Source: JAJCYL01 sp963664285 (GTDB lineage: Bacteria; Bacteroidota; Bacteroidia; Cytophagales; Cyclobacteriaceae). Taken from it: a DNA stretch of 64,000 bases. A program made the translations under genes and the position numbers. The notes under the pieces were generated by a model, which did not search any database, was not told the origin of the DNA, and saw only the letters and a program-made list of their open reading frames with translations. Location of the stretch: NCBI GenBank assembly GCA_963664285.2, contig CAXXNX010000010.1:1-64000 (forward strand). The letters are read 5' to 3'. This document shows, piece by piece, positions 20,089 to 30,223 of this stretch (within the stretch, counting starts at the first letter, position 1; each line of letters begins with the position of its first letter).

Positions 20089-21893
20089 ATGAGCACCAGA
20101 TTAACTCCCCAGGAAATATCGAAGCTTCCTCATTCACCTGGTATATATAAATACTTTAATTCCTCGGATCTACTTATCTATGTTGGCAAAGCTAAGGATT
20201 TAAAAAAACGAGTTTCCAATTACTTTACTAAGTCTCACATTACCAATCGGAAGACACTGCGAATGGTGAAAGAAATTAGTGGTATCGAAATCACTATCGT
20301 CAACTCCGAATTTGATGCATTATTGCTGGAAAACAACCTGATAAAGGAGTATCAGCCACGATACAATATCAATCTGAAAGACGATAAATCTTTTCCCTTT
20401 ATATGTGTAACCAATGAGAGATTCCCGAGGGTGATTTCCACTCGCAGATTTAAAAAAACTGATGGGGAATATTTCGGTCCCTATGCTAGTGTTAGGGCAA
20501 TGAATAATGTTCTTGATCTCATAAGAAAATTGCATACGATCAGAACTTGTACCCTAAATCTGTCAGAGAAAAATATCAATGCAGGCAAATTTAAAGTCTG
20601 CCTTGAATATCATCTGAATAATTGTTTGGGACCATGTGAAGGTTTACAAACGGATGATGATTATAACGAGGAGATCCATAATACGAAAGAGATTCTAAAA
20701 GGTAATTTATCGGTAGTTAAAAACTACTTCAAAAGAAAAATGGAGTCTACTTCAATGAAGTTAAACTTTGAACTAGCTCAGAAATTCAAGGGCAAATACG
20801 AGTTATTAGAAAAATTCCAGTCCAAATCAATTATTGTCAATCAAAAATTGACAGATATTGATGTATTTACAATAGTCTCGGATGAGAAAAACGTAGCCGT
20901 GAATTTTTTACGAATTGTAAATGGAGCAATCAATTTGGCGGATACGGTATTAGTCAAGAAAAAGTTAGATGATGAAAATACGGACATACTTCCTCTGCTG
21001 ATTGAAAACTTCACGCTGAAATATGGTAATCTAAGTAGCGAAATAATCTCAAATGTCAATGTTAGGATTTGGAACGGCCAGGAAGTAGTTGTCCCAATTA
21101 GAGGAGATAAAAAGAAATTAGTTGAACTGTCTACAAAAAATGCCCTTTATTACAAAAAAGAGAAAGCAATTTTATCGAAGCCCCAAGTTGACAAAAACCG
21201 TATTCTGCAGGTCCTGCAAAATGATTTACGTCTTAAGGATCTACCTCGGCAAATAGAATGTTTTGATAACAGCAATATTCAAGGCTCTAACCCGGTTGCA
21301 TCAATGGTTTGTTTTATTAACGGTAAACCTTCGAAAAAGAACTACAGGCATTTCAACATCAAAACGGTAATTGGTCCGGATGATTTCAAAATCGATGAAA
21401 GAAATTGTCTCCCGTAGATACAAGCGATTAAAGGAAGAGGGGGATCCAATGCCCAACTTGATAGTTATTGATGGGGGTAAAGGTCAACTCAATGCAGCTA
21501 AAGAAGCTCTCCAAACACTTCAATTATATGGTCAGATACCACTAATTGGTATTGCTAAGAAATTGGAAGAATTATATTACCCGGACGACCCGCTACCGGT
21601 TCATCTGAGTAAGAAATCAGAATCTCTAAAACTGCTGCAAAGGATCAGGGACGAAGCTCACCGCTTTGCCATAACATTTCATCGTAACAAAAGAAGCGCT
21701 ACTAGTTTCGTGTCTGCGCCTGGATGATATCCCCGGGATTGGTCCTGCAACGAGGGACAAATTACTACGCCATTTTCATTCATTATCAAGCATAAAAGTA
21801 GCCAGTATTACTGAGGTCGCAAGGGTTGTTGGACTCAGGAAAGCTCAAGTTTTGAAACAATATTTGGATTCAAACCAAAAAAGCACCTCGTAA
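20089..21893 (+). CDS. uvrC: Excinuclease ABC subunit C, frameshifted
   Basis: Makes both incisions in nucleotide excision repair. The N-terminal GIY-YIG nuclease reads SPGIYKYFNSSDLLIYVGKA; a Cys-containing CLEYHLNNCLGPCEG block and the RNase H-like C-terminal nuclease (ECFDNSNIQGSNPVASMVCF, then LIVIDGGKGQLNAA) follow. The helix-hairpin-helix DNA-binding tail reads LDDIPGIGPATRDKLLRHF to a stop at 21891-21893. Frames shift near 21390 (PDDF to KSMKEIVSRRY) and near 21715. About 600 residues, the normal length. Confidence 0.94.
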
Positions 21894-21907
21894 AGGTGCT
21901 TTTTTAT
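21875..21907. terminator. Bidirectional intrinsic terminator between uvrC and gldN
   Basis: AAGCACCT and AGGTGCTT form an 8-bp stem around a CGTAA loop, with an A run before and a T run after, so it works on both strands. It overlaps the uvrC stop codon and lies between two convergent genes. Confidence 0.85.
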
Positions 21908-21921
21908 TAACCTGGGGAGGA

Positions 21922-22788
21922 TTAGTACTCCCACAATTCATTTTCAAAATCGATCAATTCATATTCTAATTGCTGTGATGCAATTATGCCTGCCTTCCTT
22001 GATTTATCGTAAATCTCAACAATTCGTTGGTCTTGTGGATTCGCATATTTGATAAGGTTAGCGCTAAACAATCGCAACAGAAAAGCATCGGCAAAGTTCT
22101 TATGCTCCGCAAAATTCTGTGTATTATACCAAATTGCTTTCTCCGGCATTTTTTTAAACAACTCAATAAGATCTTTGTACTTGAACGTTGCCAATGGTTT
22201 CTCAAACAACGCCGGATTCTTATCAGCAGGAAGAATCAATGTAAAAGCCTGAATGTCGTGATACATTCTAGATCTTATCCTATCAAAATACATTTCCTCT
22301 TTAATTTCCATAAGAGAAAAATCCCTGACTGGAAATTCATCCGATACGGCAATCTCTTCGGCACCACCACCACCAGGAAATCCGCCAAATGGGTCGTCTT
22401 CTTGATCGGTTTGCTGACCAAAACCAGCCGCAATTTCTTCTGGCGTGAAAGCATCACCCCCCTCTTCAGGAATCTTCAAGTTCTCCAAAAAAACCTCTTT
22501 AGACATCCTTTTGTTGAGTGAATCATCGACATAAGGAATTAGCAAATCAGCCTTAACGGCCTCAATGATTAACTTCGAAATCTCCCCATCTCTGGAAAAG
22601 AAGGGTAAATTCTGCTTCTCAAGTAAGTCCATCCGCCACCACAGAATCTTTTTAAACATCTTCTTCGATTCGTGAACCGGTCTGATGGAATTTGGATTGT
22701 ACCCTGATGTTACTTGTTCCTGTGCATTCACATTAGTGAAAACAGTCAACAGTAAAAACAGAGAAAAAACATAACATAACTTATTCAT
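21922..22788 (-). CDS. gldN: Gliding motility / T9SS protein GldN
   Basis: 288 residues with a signal peptide (MNKLCYVFSLFLLLTVFTNVNA). SIRPVHESKKMFKKILWWRMDL is the GldN/PorN N-terminal signature. GldN forms periplasmic rings with the lipoprotein GldK under the outer membrane. A Gly/Pro-rich stretch (GGFPGGGGAEE) lies in the middle. It is last in gldK-L-M-N, 13 bases after gldM. Confidence 0.95.
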   Translation of the reverse strand: MNKLCYVFSLFLLLTVFTNVNAQEQVTSGYNPNSIRPVHESKKMFKKILWWRMDLLEKQNLPFFSRDGEISKLIIEAVKADLLIPYVDDSLNKRMSKEVFLENLKIPEEGGDAFTPEEIAAGFGQQTDQEDDPFGGFPGGGGAEEIAVSDEFPVRDFSLMEIKEEMYFDRIRSRMYHDIQAFTLILPADKNPALFEKPLATFKYKDLIELFKKMPEKAIWYNTQNFAEHKNFADAFLLRLFSANLIKYANPQDQRIVEIYDKSRKAGIIASQQLEYELIDFENELWEY

Positions 22789-22801
22789 AACACCTACTAT
22801 T

Positions 22802-24403
22802 TTAATTTATAGGAATATTAAGGATTCGCCCAGTGAAATTATTAACGTCCTCAATTTCATTACGAAAATTCGCTCTTTGCACCTTCCTGATTTCTACTAC
22901 AATATTATCACCTGTTCTAGCCTGCCCGGCAATTTGAGAAATGTTAACATCAGGTCCAGATCCTCGAACAGCAGTCACAGCCCTACCGGCTCTTACCAAA
23001 GTTATTTCTGATTGTGAAACCTGGAATCTTGCATCTTTTGGTAAAAATTGCTGAAAACTTTCATCCGCCACTGGCCTTAACTGCAATATCCTTGGGGCTT
23101 TCTTAATGCCACGTTTCATATCAATTTCTCTACCTCGATCATAAGCTTTAACTTCCGGCTTTGGTATCCTTCTAACCTTAAACTTCTGGCTTCCTACAGG
23201 GTTCCCATTACTACTAACTCTTAAAGTAACCTCAGCAGCTTTTGGAACGATGGTCACCACTCCTTTCTGAGAACCAGCAATGGTCGTTGCCCCTTGAGCA
23301 GAGAAAGTAGGATTATACTGGGCTCCCAATGCAGGAACCTGAATGTTCAATTCATTACCACAATTCAGATACAAGGCCTGAACTGATGCAGATTGAATCT
23401 GCATAACCGGCTTTACCACATAGTATTCTACGGTCTCAGTGAAAGTTGTATCCTTACCACCAGGAAGTGTCAATGAGATATTTGCCTCATAAGATCTTTT
23501 TGACCTACCCTGGGCGTCATATTTTCCTGGAGTAGCCGGGAAGTCAATTATTCCTAAGCCATCAACCACTTTCAAATCGTTTCCATTGACGGTCATTGTA
23601 GGGGTAATTCCAGAAGCCGAGGCTGACAAAAACAACTCTGCCTTATACCTTGTTCCAGCCGCTACATCTCGAGAATCAGGCCTAACCATAGGTTTAATTT
23701 TGTCAAAACTTATATCTCCTGCTCCAATTTTTTTGGCAAGAATATCTAATGCCCTCGTTTCATACTGCATAATCCTTGATTGGAACTCACTTACAGTAGC
23801 CATTCCGGCTGGCGTAGGAGTGCTGAAAAATACTAACGTAGCGAAGTCTTTGCCTCTTTGATTAGGGTCACTTGCCCAGTATGGATCATCATTGGCATCA
23901 AGCGCTAACGGCTCAAATTCCTCCTCTCCACCAAATTGCTCGGTCATGAAAAGGGCATAGTCATTAAGTCTTTTCTTCAATGGCTCACCATAATTTTCTC
24001 CATCAACCATCATTACATGACCGACCTTGTCATAATCAGTTTTTCCTACTAACTCCCTCTTAGTTTCTGGGTCTTCATATCCACCAGTTAAATCCACAAA
24101 AAAGGCTTTAAGTGTATCTAATTCTTCGATTATTGTAGTCGCCTCAGCCCTGATTTCTTCGGCGGTTTCCAAAACCTTTACATCAGCTTCGCGATTACCT
24201 GTTTCACCTACCAGCTTCCTGATACTCTGAAGGGTCTGAGAGTTTCTTTTACTTGACTCCCTAACCGCATGCTCCAAGCTCGCGTTAAGGAAAACGAATT
24301 TATCAATGACTGTAGTACTTACGTTCAGGGCAAGAAGTGCTGTTAGTACGAGATACATCATCCCGATCATCTTTTGCCGCGGGCTTTCTTTTGCACCAGA
24401 CAT
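22802..24403 (-). CDS. gldM: Gliding motility / T9SS motor protein GldM
   Basis: 533 residues, intact. MSGAKESPRQKMIGMMYLVL and the following helix to about residue 40 form the single membrane segment that pairs with GldL; the remainder is the elongated periplasmic shaft of beta domains (D1-D4). GldL and GldM use proton motive force to drive T9SS and gliding. The P-R-Q-K-M-I-G-M-M-Y start is diagnostic. Confidence 0.97.
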   Translation of the reverse strand: MSGAKESPRQKMIGMMYLVLTALLALNVSTTVIDKFVFLNASLEHAVRESSKRNSQTLQSIRKLVGETGNREADVKVLETAEEIRAEATTIIEELDTLKAFFVDLTGGYEDPETKRELVGKTDYDKVGHVMMVDGENYGEPLKKRLNDYALFMTEQFGGEEEFEPLALDANDDPYWASDPNQRGKDFATLVFFSTPTPAGMATVSEFQSRIMQYETRALDILAKKIGAGDISFDKIKPMVRPDSRDVAAGTRYKAELFLSASASGITPTMTVNGNDLKVVDGLGIIDFPATPGKYDAQGRSKRSYEANISLTLPGGKDTTFTETVEYYVVKPVMQIQSASVQALYLNCGNELNIQVPALGAQYNPTFSAQGATTIAGSQKGVVTIVPKAAEVTLRVSSNGNPVGSQKFKVRRIPKPEVKAYDRGREIDMKRGIKKAPRILQLRPVADESFQQFLPKDARFQVSQSEITLVRAGRAVTAVRGSGPDVNISQIAGQARTGDNIVVEIRKVQRANFRNEIEDVNNFTGRILNIPIN

Positions 24404-24444
24404 AATTTATACTTTAGGATTCATAAAAATTGGATTAAACTAAT

Positions 24445-25311
24445 TTAGGCATTTCCACCGCCAATTGAACTACTAGGGCTTCCACCACCAGGACTTCCAC
24501 CACCTCTCATTGCAGCTAACATGTTGCCATAAACTTTGTTCAATGTGGTAACATTACCTGTCAACTTCAAAAGTTGAGACTGGAATTCTTCTGTGTTTTT
24601 CCCGGCTTCACCTATTTTTCCCATGGCTGAAGTCAGATGAGTGTAGAACTTATTCATGGCTTTAACATGAGAGTTCGCATCCTGAAGTTCCATTTCATAA
24701 ACTGCATTCAATGCACACAAGTTCTTTGTAACACTCTGAACCTGACCATGGTATTCCTTAGCATCCTTTGACGCGTTACTCATATCAGCCATCGCTGTCA
24801 CAGTCGACGCATATGATTTGTTCATTTCCTGAAGTGCGGAAGAAGCGCTTTTGACATTCTGTGCGTACTCATTGGTTGCCACAGCAGCATTACTGAGGTT
24901 AGCCATCTTTCCGGCAGACTCCGCCATATTCCTCATTCCCTTACCTAAGCTTTCAATCAACTCCGGACCAATTTTTGCGCTTTCAAGCATAGTATCAAGT
25001 TTCTTAGATACGGACCCGCCATCACCACCCGAAATTTGCTTTCTGGCTGTCGCCGGAGGTCCATCATAGTCATCAGCTAATTCAGGGTAAACTTTAGACC
25101 AATTCACGTCTCGGTGTACGGGTTCGAAGGCACTTAGGAAGAATATGATTGCCTCAGTGGTCAAACCAATACTGAGAAATACTGCCGCACCAGGCCAATG
25201 AAGAATTTTGAACATAGCTCCTATAATTACAATGGCTGCACCAAGGCCATAAACTTTAGGCATTATTGTCGTATAGAGAAGCTCTGTGAATCCACCTTTA
25301 TTATCGCTCAT
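24445..25311 (-). CDS. gldL: Gliding motility / T9SS motor protein GldL
   Basis: 288 residues. Two membrane helices (about residues 14-38 and 42-62) frame FKILHWPGAAVFLSIGL, the GldL signature, followed by a charged acidic Glu-containing segment (TTEAIIFFLSAFEPVHRD) and a long cytoplasmic coiled coil. The Gly/Ser-rich tail GGGSPGGGSPSSSIGGG is low complexity. It is the cytoplasmic-membrane motor partner of GldM, 41 bases upstream of it. Confidence 0.96.
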   Translation of the reverse strand: MSDNKGGFTELLYTTIMPKVYGLGAAIVIIGAMFKILHWPGAAVFLSIGLTTEAIIFFLSAFEPVHRDVNWSKVYPELADDYDGPPATARKQISGGDGGSVSKKLDTMLESAKIGPELIESLGKGMRNMAESAGKMANLSNAAVATNEYAQNVKSASSALQEMNKSYASTVTAMADMSNASKDAKEYHGQVQSVTKNLCALNAVYEMELQDANSHVKAMNKFYTHLTSAMGKIGEAGKNTEEFQSQLLKLTGNVTTLNKVYGNMLAAMRGGGSPGGGSPSSSIGGGNA

Positions 25312-25365
25312 CTTGTTTAGGTTTTAGGTTATTAATTATCTCAGTAAAGTTTTTTTGTTCTATCA

Positions 25366-26415
25366 TTAAAATCCTGTGTACCGGGTTCTTCCAATATGGG
25401 TCATGGCACACCTAAACCCAATAGAAGCCCTGGTTGAATCTTTGTATTCAAAAGTTCGTGTTCCTGTCTCCAGAAAATAGGCTATATCTTTCCACGAGCC
25501 ACCGCGAACAACTTTCTTAGGCTCATTCTCATCAAAGTAAGTGGGGTTCAAATCCCATACCAAGGGGTAAGAAGAAACATTAAATGCATCCTCGCACCAT
25601 TCCGATACATTTCCCGACATATCATATAATCCATAGTCGTTTGAGAAAAAGAAACCTACGGGAGAAGTATAGGCATGGCCATCATCGAAGTAATTACCTC
25701 TGCCCGGTTTAAAGTTAGCCAGCAAACAACCTTTTGTATTTCTTACATAAGGTCCACCCCAAGGATACTTATTCATATCCCTTCCACCGCGAGCAGCATA
25801 TTCCCACTCAGCTTCCGAGGGCAACCTGAAGTTTGGCATGGGGAATAACCCCCTATCACCTCTCCAGTTATTTAAATGCTCGGTTCTCCAAACACAGAAG
25901 TACTTTGCCGCTTCCCAATCAACTCCCACAATTGGGTAGTTATCAAATGCCGGGTGAAACCAGTAGTATACCATCATAGGATCTCCCATATGATGAGTAA
26001 AATCCCTAACCCATACAGTAGTATCAGGCATCAAATCATCGATTGTATAACCAGATGGCAAATCTGTTTCCGAACCTTCAGTGAGATCAATTACAAACTG
26101 GCGATATTCATTATTAGTAATCTCGGTATCATCCATATAGAATCCGCCAATTGTAACCTGTTTGTTAAAGTTGATTTGTGTTGCAGCAACGTCCTCATCG
26201 GCTTGTCCCATGTGGAACGTTCCCGGAGGAATAGAAACCATCCCATAGGGAACGGTCATCTCCCATCCTTCTCTACCTGGTACACCAACTAATTCGCCCT
26301 GGTCATCAAAGCCACCGCCTCCGAAGAGGTTGCCAAAAACTCCACAACCTTGAAGGGCCACGGCGAAGCCGAGGAAAAGAAAGACAGAATTTTTTAAAAC
26401 ACTACCTTTATTCAT
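25366..26415 (-). CDS. gldK: Gliding motility / T9SS lipoprotein GldK
   Basis: 349 residues, outer-membrane lipoprotein of the formylglycine-generating-enzyme (FGE-sulfatase) fold. Lipobox LQGC lies at about residues 22-25. Family marks include IPPGTFHMGQADEDVA, FYMDDTEITNNEYRQF, RLPSEAEWEYAARGG and YDMSGNVSEWCEDAF. It forms the ring with GldN. It starts the four-gene cluster; the 239 bases upstream separate it from the SprF-like gene and may hold the promoter. Confidence 0.96.
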   Translation of the reverse strand: MNKGSVLKNSVFLFLGFAVALQGCGVFGNLFGGGGFDDQGELVGVPGREGWEMTVPYGMVSIPPGTFHMGQADEDVAATQINFNKQVTIGGFYMDDTEITNNEYRQFVIDLTEGSETDLPSGYTIDDLMPDTTVWVRDFTHHMGDPMMVYYWFHPAFDNYPIVGVDWEAAKYFCVWRTEHLNNWRGDRGLFPMPNFRLPSEAEWEYAARGGRDMNKYPWGGPYVRNTKGCLLANFKPGRGNYFDDGHAYTSPVGFFFSNDYGLYDMSGNVSEWCEDAFNVSSYPLVWDLNPTYFDENEPKKVVRGGSWKDIAYFLETGTRTFEYKDSTRASIGFRCAMTHIGRTRYTGF

Positions 26416-26594
26416 AACACCTTGTTTAAAAAATACCTGTGCATTATTAACACCTTAATTAGCTAATATATTGTGATGAAAACGCAGATAATTTAAATAC
26501 ACCTTATTATTAAGTGTCGAAATATAACAAAATTTCAACAATTGAGAATCCACAATTCCACTTTAAGTTGACAAATTGATTATTTTATCTCATT

Positions 26595-26621
26595 TAGGCA
26601 AATAAATCTAGGCAAATAAAT
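26595..26621. repeat. Two 13-bp direct repeats upstream of gldK
   Basis: TAGGCAAATAAAT occurs at 26595-26607 and again at 26609-26621, 14 bases apart start to start, between the SprF-like stop and the gldK start. The period is more than one helical turn. It could be a regulator site or chance in AT-rich DNA. Confidence 0.5.
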
Positions 26622-26654
26622 ATTTCCGTCCACCCCAATTACTGGTGTTAGTGG

Positions 26655-27635
26655 CTAAAATCTGAATCTTGGGGTTCTTACTATTTTACGAGGTCCCGGG
26701 GGGGTGAACGACAAAGTCTTTCGTAAAGTAATCTCATGAGAAGTTGGTTCTTTCGCCTCTTGTGATTGCACTACAAGATCAAATGAATAAGCAAACCTTA
26801 AAGATTTATCTTTCAAGAAACTGTACCCCAGGATGAGCACAATAGCTTCTTCCAATCTGTAAGATAATCCGCCCCACATAATCTCTTTGTAGGTTGCAAG
26901 TGCTCCGAGATCAAATGATAATGTATTGAATTCAGACCTTATGAAAACTGAGGGGGTCAATAAGATATTCGCATTAAATTGATAATTATATCCCCCATAG
27001 AAGTTGATGCTTGGTTCAAGCTTATTATCAAGATCGTCAGCTCCAAAATCAAATCCTGGTTGAAGTATGTGGTTTATACCAACCCCACCGAAAAATTTCC
27101 TACCGCTGTAGTAGACACCAGCTGACAGGTCAGGTTTCATTTGTGTCTCCTTCCCAAAGCCACGTAATTGGGGATCTTCAGGATCAACCGGTCTGAACTT
27201 ATTAAAATCAAGCGAGTGGGAAAATAAGGAAGGCCGCAATCCAAAACTTAAAGTCCCAAAAGAGAGTTGCTTTTGAAAAGCCATGGATAACTGAACCTCA
27301 AAATTAGTGATGGGTCCAAGCTGGTCTCTTACTAGGGTAATTCCGGCACCATCCAACCCCTTAGGTAGGGGAGTCACAAAACTAATAAGTTGAGTTGAGG
27401 GGGCGCCATTGTTACCATCAAAAGAAGATGAGTAACCTGCCCATTGTGTCCGATGCGCAGCAGCTACATACGTTGTTCCATCAAGTCCTGCCCAAGCAGG
27501 ATTATAAAAAATTTGATTGAACATAAATTGGCTAAATAGCGCATCTTGTTGACCAAAAGCATTCGATGTGATCAACAATAAAACAAAAGAAATCCTACCG
27601 CACTTTGCGAGCATATATAAAGGGTCTTTCAACAC
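26655..27635 (-). CDS. PorP/SprF-family T9SS outer-membrane protein
   Basis: 326 residues. A signal peptide-like start (residues about 12-29) is followed by QQDALFSQFMFNQIFYNPAWAG, the PorP/SprF N-terminal signature, and alternating beta strands consistent with an outer-membrane barrel. Members of this family are needed for secretion or surface attachment of T9SS adhesins. The gene precedes gldK in the same direction, as is common for this cluster. Confidence 0.9.
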   Translation of the reverse strand: MLKDPLYMLAKCGRISFVLLLITSNAFGQQDALFSQFMFNQIFYNPAWAGLDGTTYVAAAHRTQWAGYSSSFDGNNGAPSTQLISFVTPLPKGLDGAGITLVRDQLGPITNFEVQLSMAFQKQLSFGTLSFGLRPSLFSHSLDFNKFRPVDPEDPQLRGFGKETQMKPDLSAGVYYSGRKFFGGVGINHILQPGFDFGADDLDNKLEPSINFYGGYNYQFNANILLTPSVFIRSEFNTLSFDLGALATYKEIMWGGLSYRLEEAIVLILGYSFLKDKSLRFAYSFDLVVQSQEAKEPTSHEITLRKTLSFTPPGPRKIVRTPRFRF

Positions 27636-27692
27636 ATAAATATATACACTTTGTGAGGATTCTTCCCTAAATAAAAACTCTTCTAATGTGAA

Positions 27693-28502
27693 CTAAATTA
27701 GTCCATTAACCTGACGTACATAAAGCTCCAATGCACCTGTCATTGATGGAGCATTAGGAAGTGGCGCTTCAATGTCCAAAATAAGATCGGCATCTCTGAC
27801 TGCCTTGGCAGTTGTGGGACCAAAAGCGGCAATCCTGGTGTTATTCTGTTTGAACTCGGGAAAGTTTACAAATAAGGAGTTGATTCCTGATGGGCTGAAG
27901 AAAGCGATGACATCATATTTTATGTCAGAGAGATCACTCAAATCAGACGCTACAGTCCTATAAATAATAGCTTCCGAATAGGTATATTCATTTTTCTCCA
28001 AGAAATCAGGAATATCTTTTTTCCTGATGTTGGAACAAGGAAAAATGTATTTTTCGTCCTTATGTTTTTTGAGAACATCAAGCAATTGACCAGCTGTTCT
28101 TTCCCCCGTGAAGATCTTTCTTTTGCGAATAACAATATATTTCTGTAAGTAATTTGCAGTCTGCTCTGATATACAGAAGTACTTCATATCAGTGGGAATC
28201 TCGATCCTACTCTCCAAGGCTAATCGGAAGAAGTGATCCACTGCATTCCGACTGGTGAATATCACAGCTGTATGACTAAGGATATCTACCTTTTGTTGCC
28301 TGAACTCCTTCAAAAAGATTGGCTCAATTTGAATAAAAGGTTTGAAATCTATTTTTAGATTGTACTTTTCAGCTAGCTTCAAATATGGCGAGTTCTCGTC
28401 GCCAGGCTTTGGTTGGGATACTAATATACTCTTAACTTCTTTTAACCGGTCCTCATTAGACGCCACTTGCATACCAACAGATTTAATCGAAGCTACACTC
28501 AT
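27693..28502 (-). CDS. hemD: Uroporphyrinogen-III synthase family protein
   Basis: 269 residues, two Rossmann-like lobes. VKSILVSQPKPGD opens the first lobe, VIFTSRNAVDHFF and DVIAFFSPSGINSLF are the matching strand-loop motifs, and IAAFGPTTAKAVRDADL is the conserved C-terminal block. The enzyme cyclises hydroxymethylbilane in tetrapyrrole synthesis. Sequence in this family is very diverse, so function is inferred. hemB lies 10 kb away and hemW 4 kb away. Confidence 0.85.
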   Translation of the reverse strand: MSVASIKSVGMQVASNEDRLKEVKSILVSQPKPGDENSPYLKLAEKYNLKIDFKPFIQIEPIFLKEFRQQKVDILSHTAVIFTSRNAVDHFFRLALESRIEIPTDMKYFCISEQTANYLQKYIVIRKRKIFTGERTAGQLLDVLKKHKDEKYIFPCSNIRKKDIPDFLEKNEYTYSEAIIYRTVASDLSDLSDIKYDVIAFFSPSGINSLFVNFPEFKQNNTRIAAFGPTTAKAVRDADLILDIEAPLPNAPSMTGALELYVRQVNGLI

Positions 28503-28547
28503 ATTCTTTCTTTTTTAAACCTTTAATTATCCTTAATTTAATTATCC

Positions 28548-29657
28548 TTAATAAAAGATAATCTTCACCACTAAAGCGACCGGTAAAATTTCGGTGGCGC
28601 AAAAGTATGAAAATATGTGGAGATTTCTATGTGAAGATTCGTTTAACATTTTTAAATAAATGACAACGCTCTTTAGTGCGAACATTCCAATGGCAAGAAC
28701 CCACAACTCTGAAATCAGCCACAAAAAAATACTTGAAGAAATTACATAAAAGAGAATTACAAGAATAAAAAGCGCTGTCAGATAAAAATGTATAATTCTC
28801 AAATTATCATAAAACTGTATATGTAGTATTCTGGAATTGCTAAAGAAAAGGTTGGTCACGAAAAGTACTATAAACTGTAGGTAGAGCACCACTGTAAAAA
28901 TGAATGTCATTAAAATCCATTGTCCAACTAGACCCCAAAATGTTGAGGCTATATTAATAATGAAACCTTCTACTTGCGGGAAAAATGGTCCTACTGAAAT
29001 AACAATGAAAGAGACTCCCAAGCTTTGGAGAATGATCATCAGAAATACTTCTCTCGAGTACGGTTTCAGCACATAAAGTTGACTCGATCTTACCTTCAGT
29101 TTAAATATTTTTACAACACTTGAGAATTCCTCGAAAAATCTATGATTGGATTCCCGGATCAGTAGAAGGGCAATTCCAATAATAATTAAAGCAAAAACAA
29201 TAAAATTAGATTGCGCTTGGGCCAACCTTACCTTAATCGGATTTACCTTTGGTGCAAAGTCTAGGGCAGGGTATAGGATACTCGATTTTAAGTCCGCCCA
29301 TTTATCAACTTTATAAATTGATAATTGAATTGAGTCTTTCCGATAGTTTTGATACAGACTGTCAATCTCCCAAACTAAGCATCCGTTTAGATTATCATTA
29401 TCAATTATGTTTCCATCTATTAGTATTGATATCTCTCCATTGGAACATATTTCAAATTTCTTGCCGGCTTCAGCTATTAGGTCCAGAAAAAAATGGATAG
29501 TTCTGTGCTTATTAATTTCTCCAATAACCGGAACATAACTTTCATTTGGCTGGTCGTAAACAATCCAATGATCAGAGTAGTCCTTACGAAAGAAATCATC
29601 TCCTCTGGCCAGAAGACCGCTTACAAAGAGGTGGATGGTTAAAAGAAAAATTCTCAC
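28548..29657 (-). CDS. DUF4271-type membrane protein
   Basis: 369 residues. A signal sequence is followed by an exported N-terminal domain and then about six to seven membrane helices from residue 150 on. The central KPYSREVFLMIILQSLGVS and QFYDNLRIIHFYLTALFI blocks resemble DUF4271 proteins, which often sit next to hemD in Bacteroidota. No catalytic motif is visible and the function is not known. Confidence 0.7.
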   Translation of the reverse strand: MRIFLLTIHLFVSGLLARGDDFFRKDYSDHWIVYDQPNESYVPVIGEINKHRTIHFFLDLIAEAGKKFEICSNGEISILIDGNIIDNDNLNGCLVWEIDSLYQNYRKDSIQLSIYKVDKWADLKSSILYPALDFAPKVNPIKVRLAQAQSNFIVFALIIIGIALLLIRESNHRFFEEFSSVVKIFKLKVRSSQLYVLKPYSREVFLMIILQSLGVSFIVISVGPFFPQVEGFIINIASTFWGLVGQWILMTFIFTVVLYLQFIVLFVTNLFFSNSRILHIQFYDNLRIIHFYLTALFILVILFYVISSSIFLWLISELWVLAIGMFALKSVVIYLKMLNESSHRNLHIFSYFCATEILPVALVVKIIFY

Positions 29658-30059
29658 TCAACAAAATTTATTTCAAAACTAATTGAGAAGTCTGTTAACC
29701 CAGTAACTCAAAACCTATTTATTATACCAAAATGAATCTTAGACAGGTTAAAGTTAATTACTTGACTATTTGATTTACCCAATGCATAAGCAAATTTAAA
29801 ATCACCACTTTTGGTATTCAATTGTAATCCCAAGCCAAAACCAAATGGTTCGTCACTAGAGGTTTCGTCACCAATATCTGTAACAATGTAAGATTGATCA
29901 TAAAATAGAAATAAGAAGGAGTTACTTTCAAAGTGCATTCTTAACTCCGCGTTTGAAAGGACATAATTACTTGCAAAGAATTGATTCTCATTAAATCCTC
30001 TTAAGGTATTTAGGCCTCCAAGTCTAAACATATCATTTTTGAAAAGGTTTTTATTAATT

Positions 30060-30223
30060 AGTGTCTCTAAGAAAACACACCTAAATTAAAAATTATTCTT
30101 ATGGTCGATCTTTCCATTTTTTCTAATCGATTGATACTCAGGTATTAACTCATAGAAAGAAAATGAAAATCTCATCCATAATAATTCATTTTATAAAAAA
30201 AGGGCTGTTTTCTTAGAGACACT
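30060..30223 (+). mobile_element. 164-bp MITE, copy 1
   Basis: Non-coding element with perfect 18-bp terminal inverted repeats (AGTGTCTCTAAGAAAACA) and a 4-bp target duplication AATT at 30056-30059 and 30224-30227. It is identical base for base to copy 2 (59407-59570) in the opposite orientation. No open frame of any length is present, so it needs a transposase from elsewhere. None of the IS elements in this window has matching ends. Confidence 0.9.
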
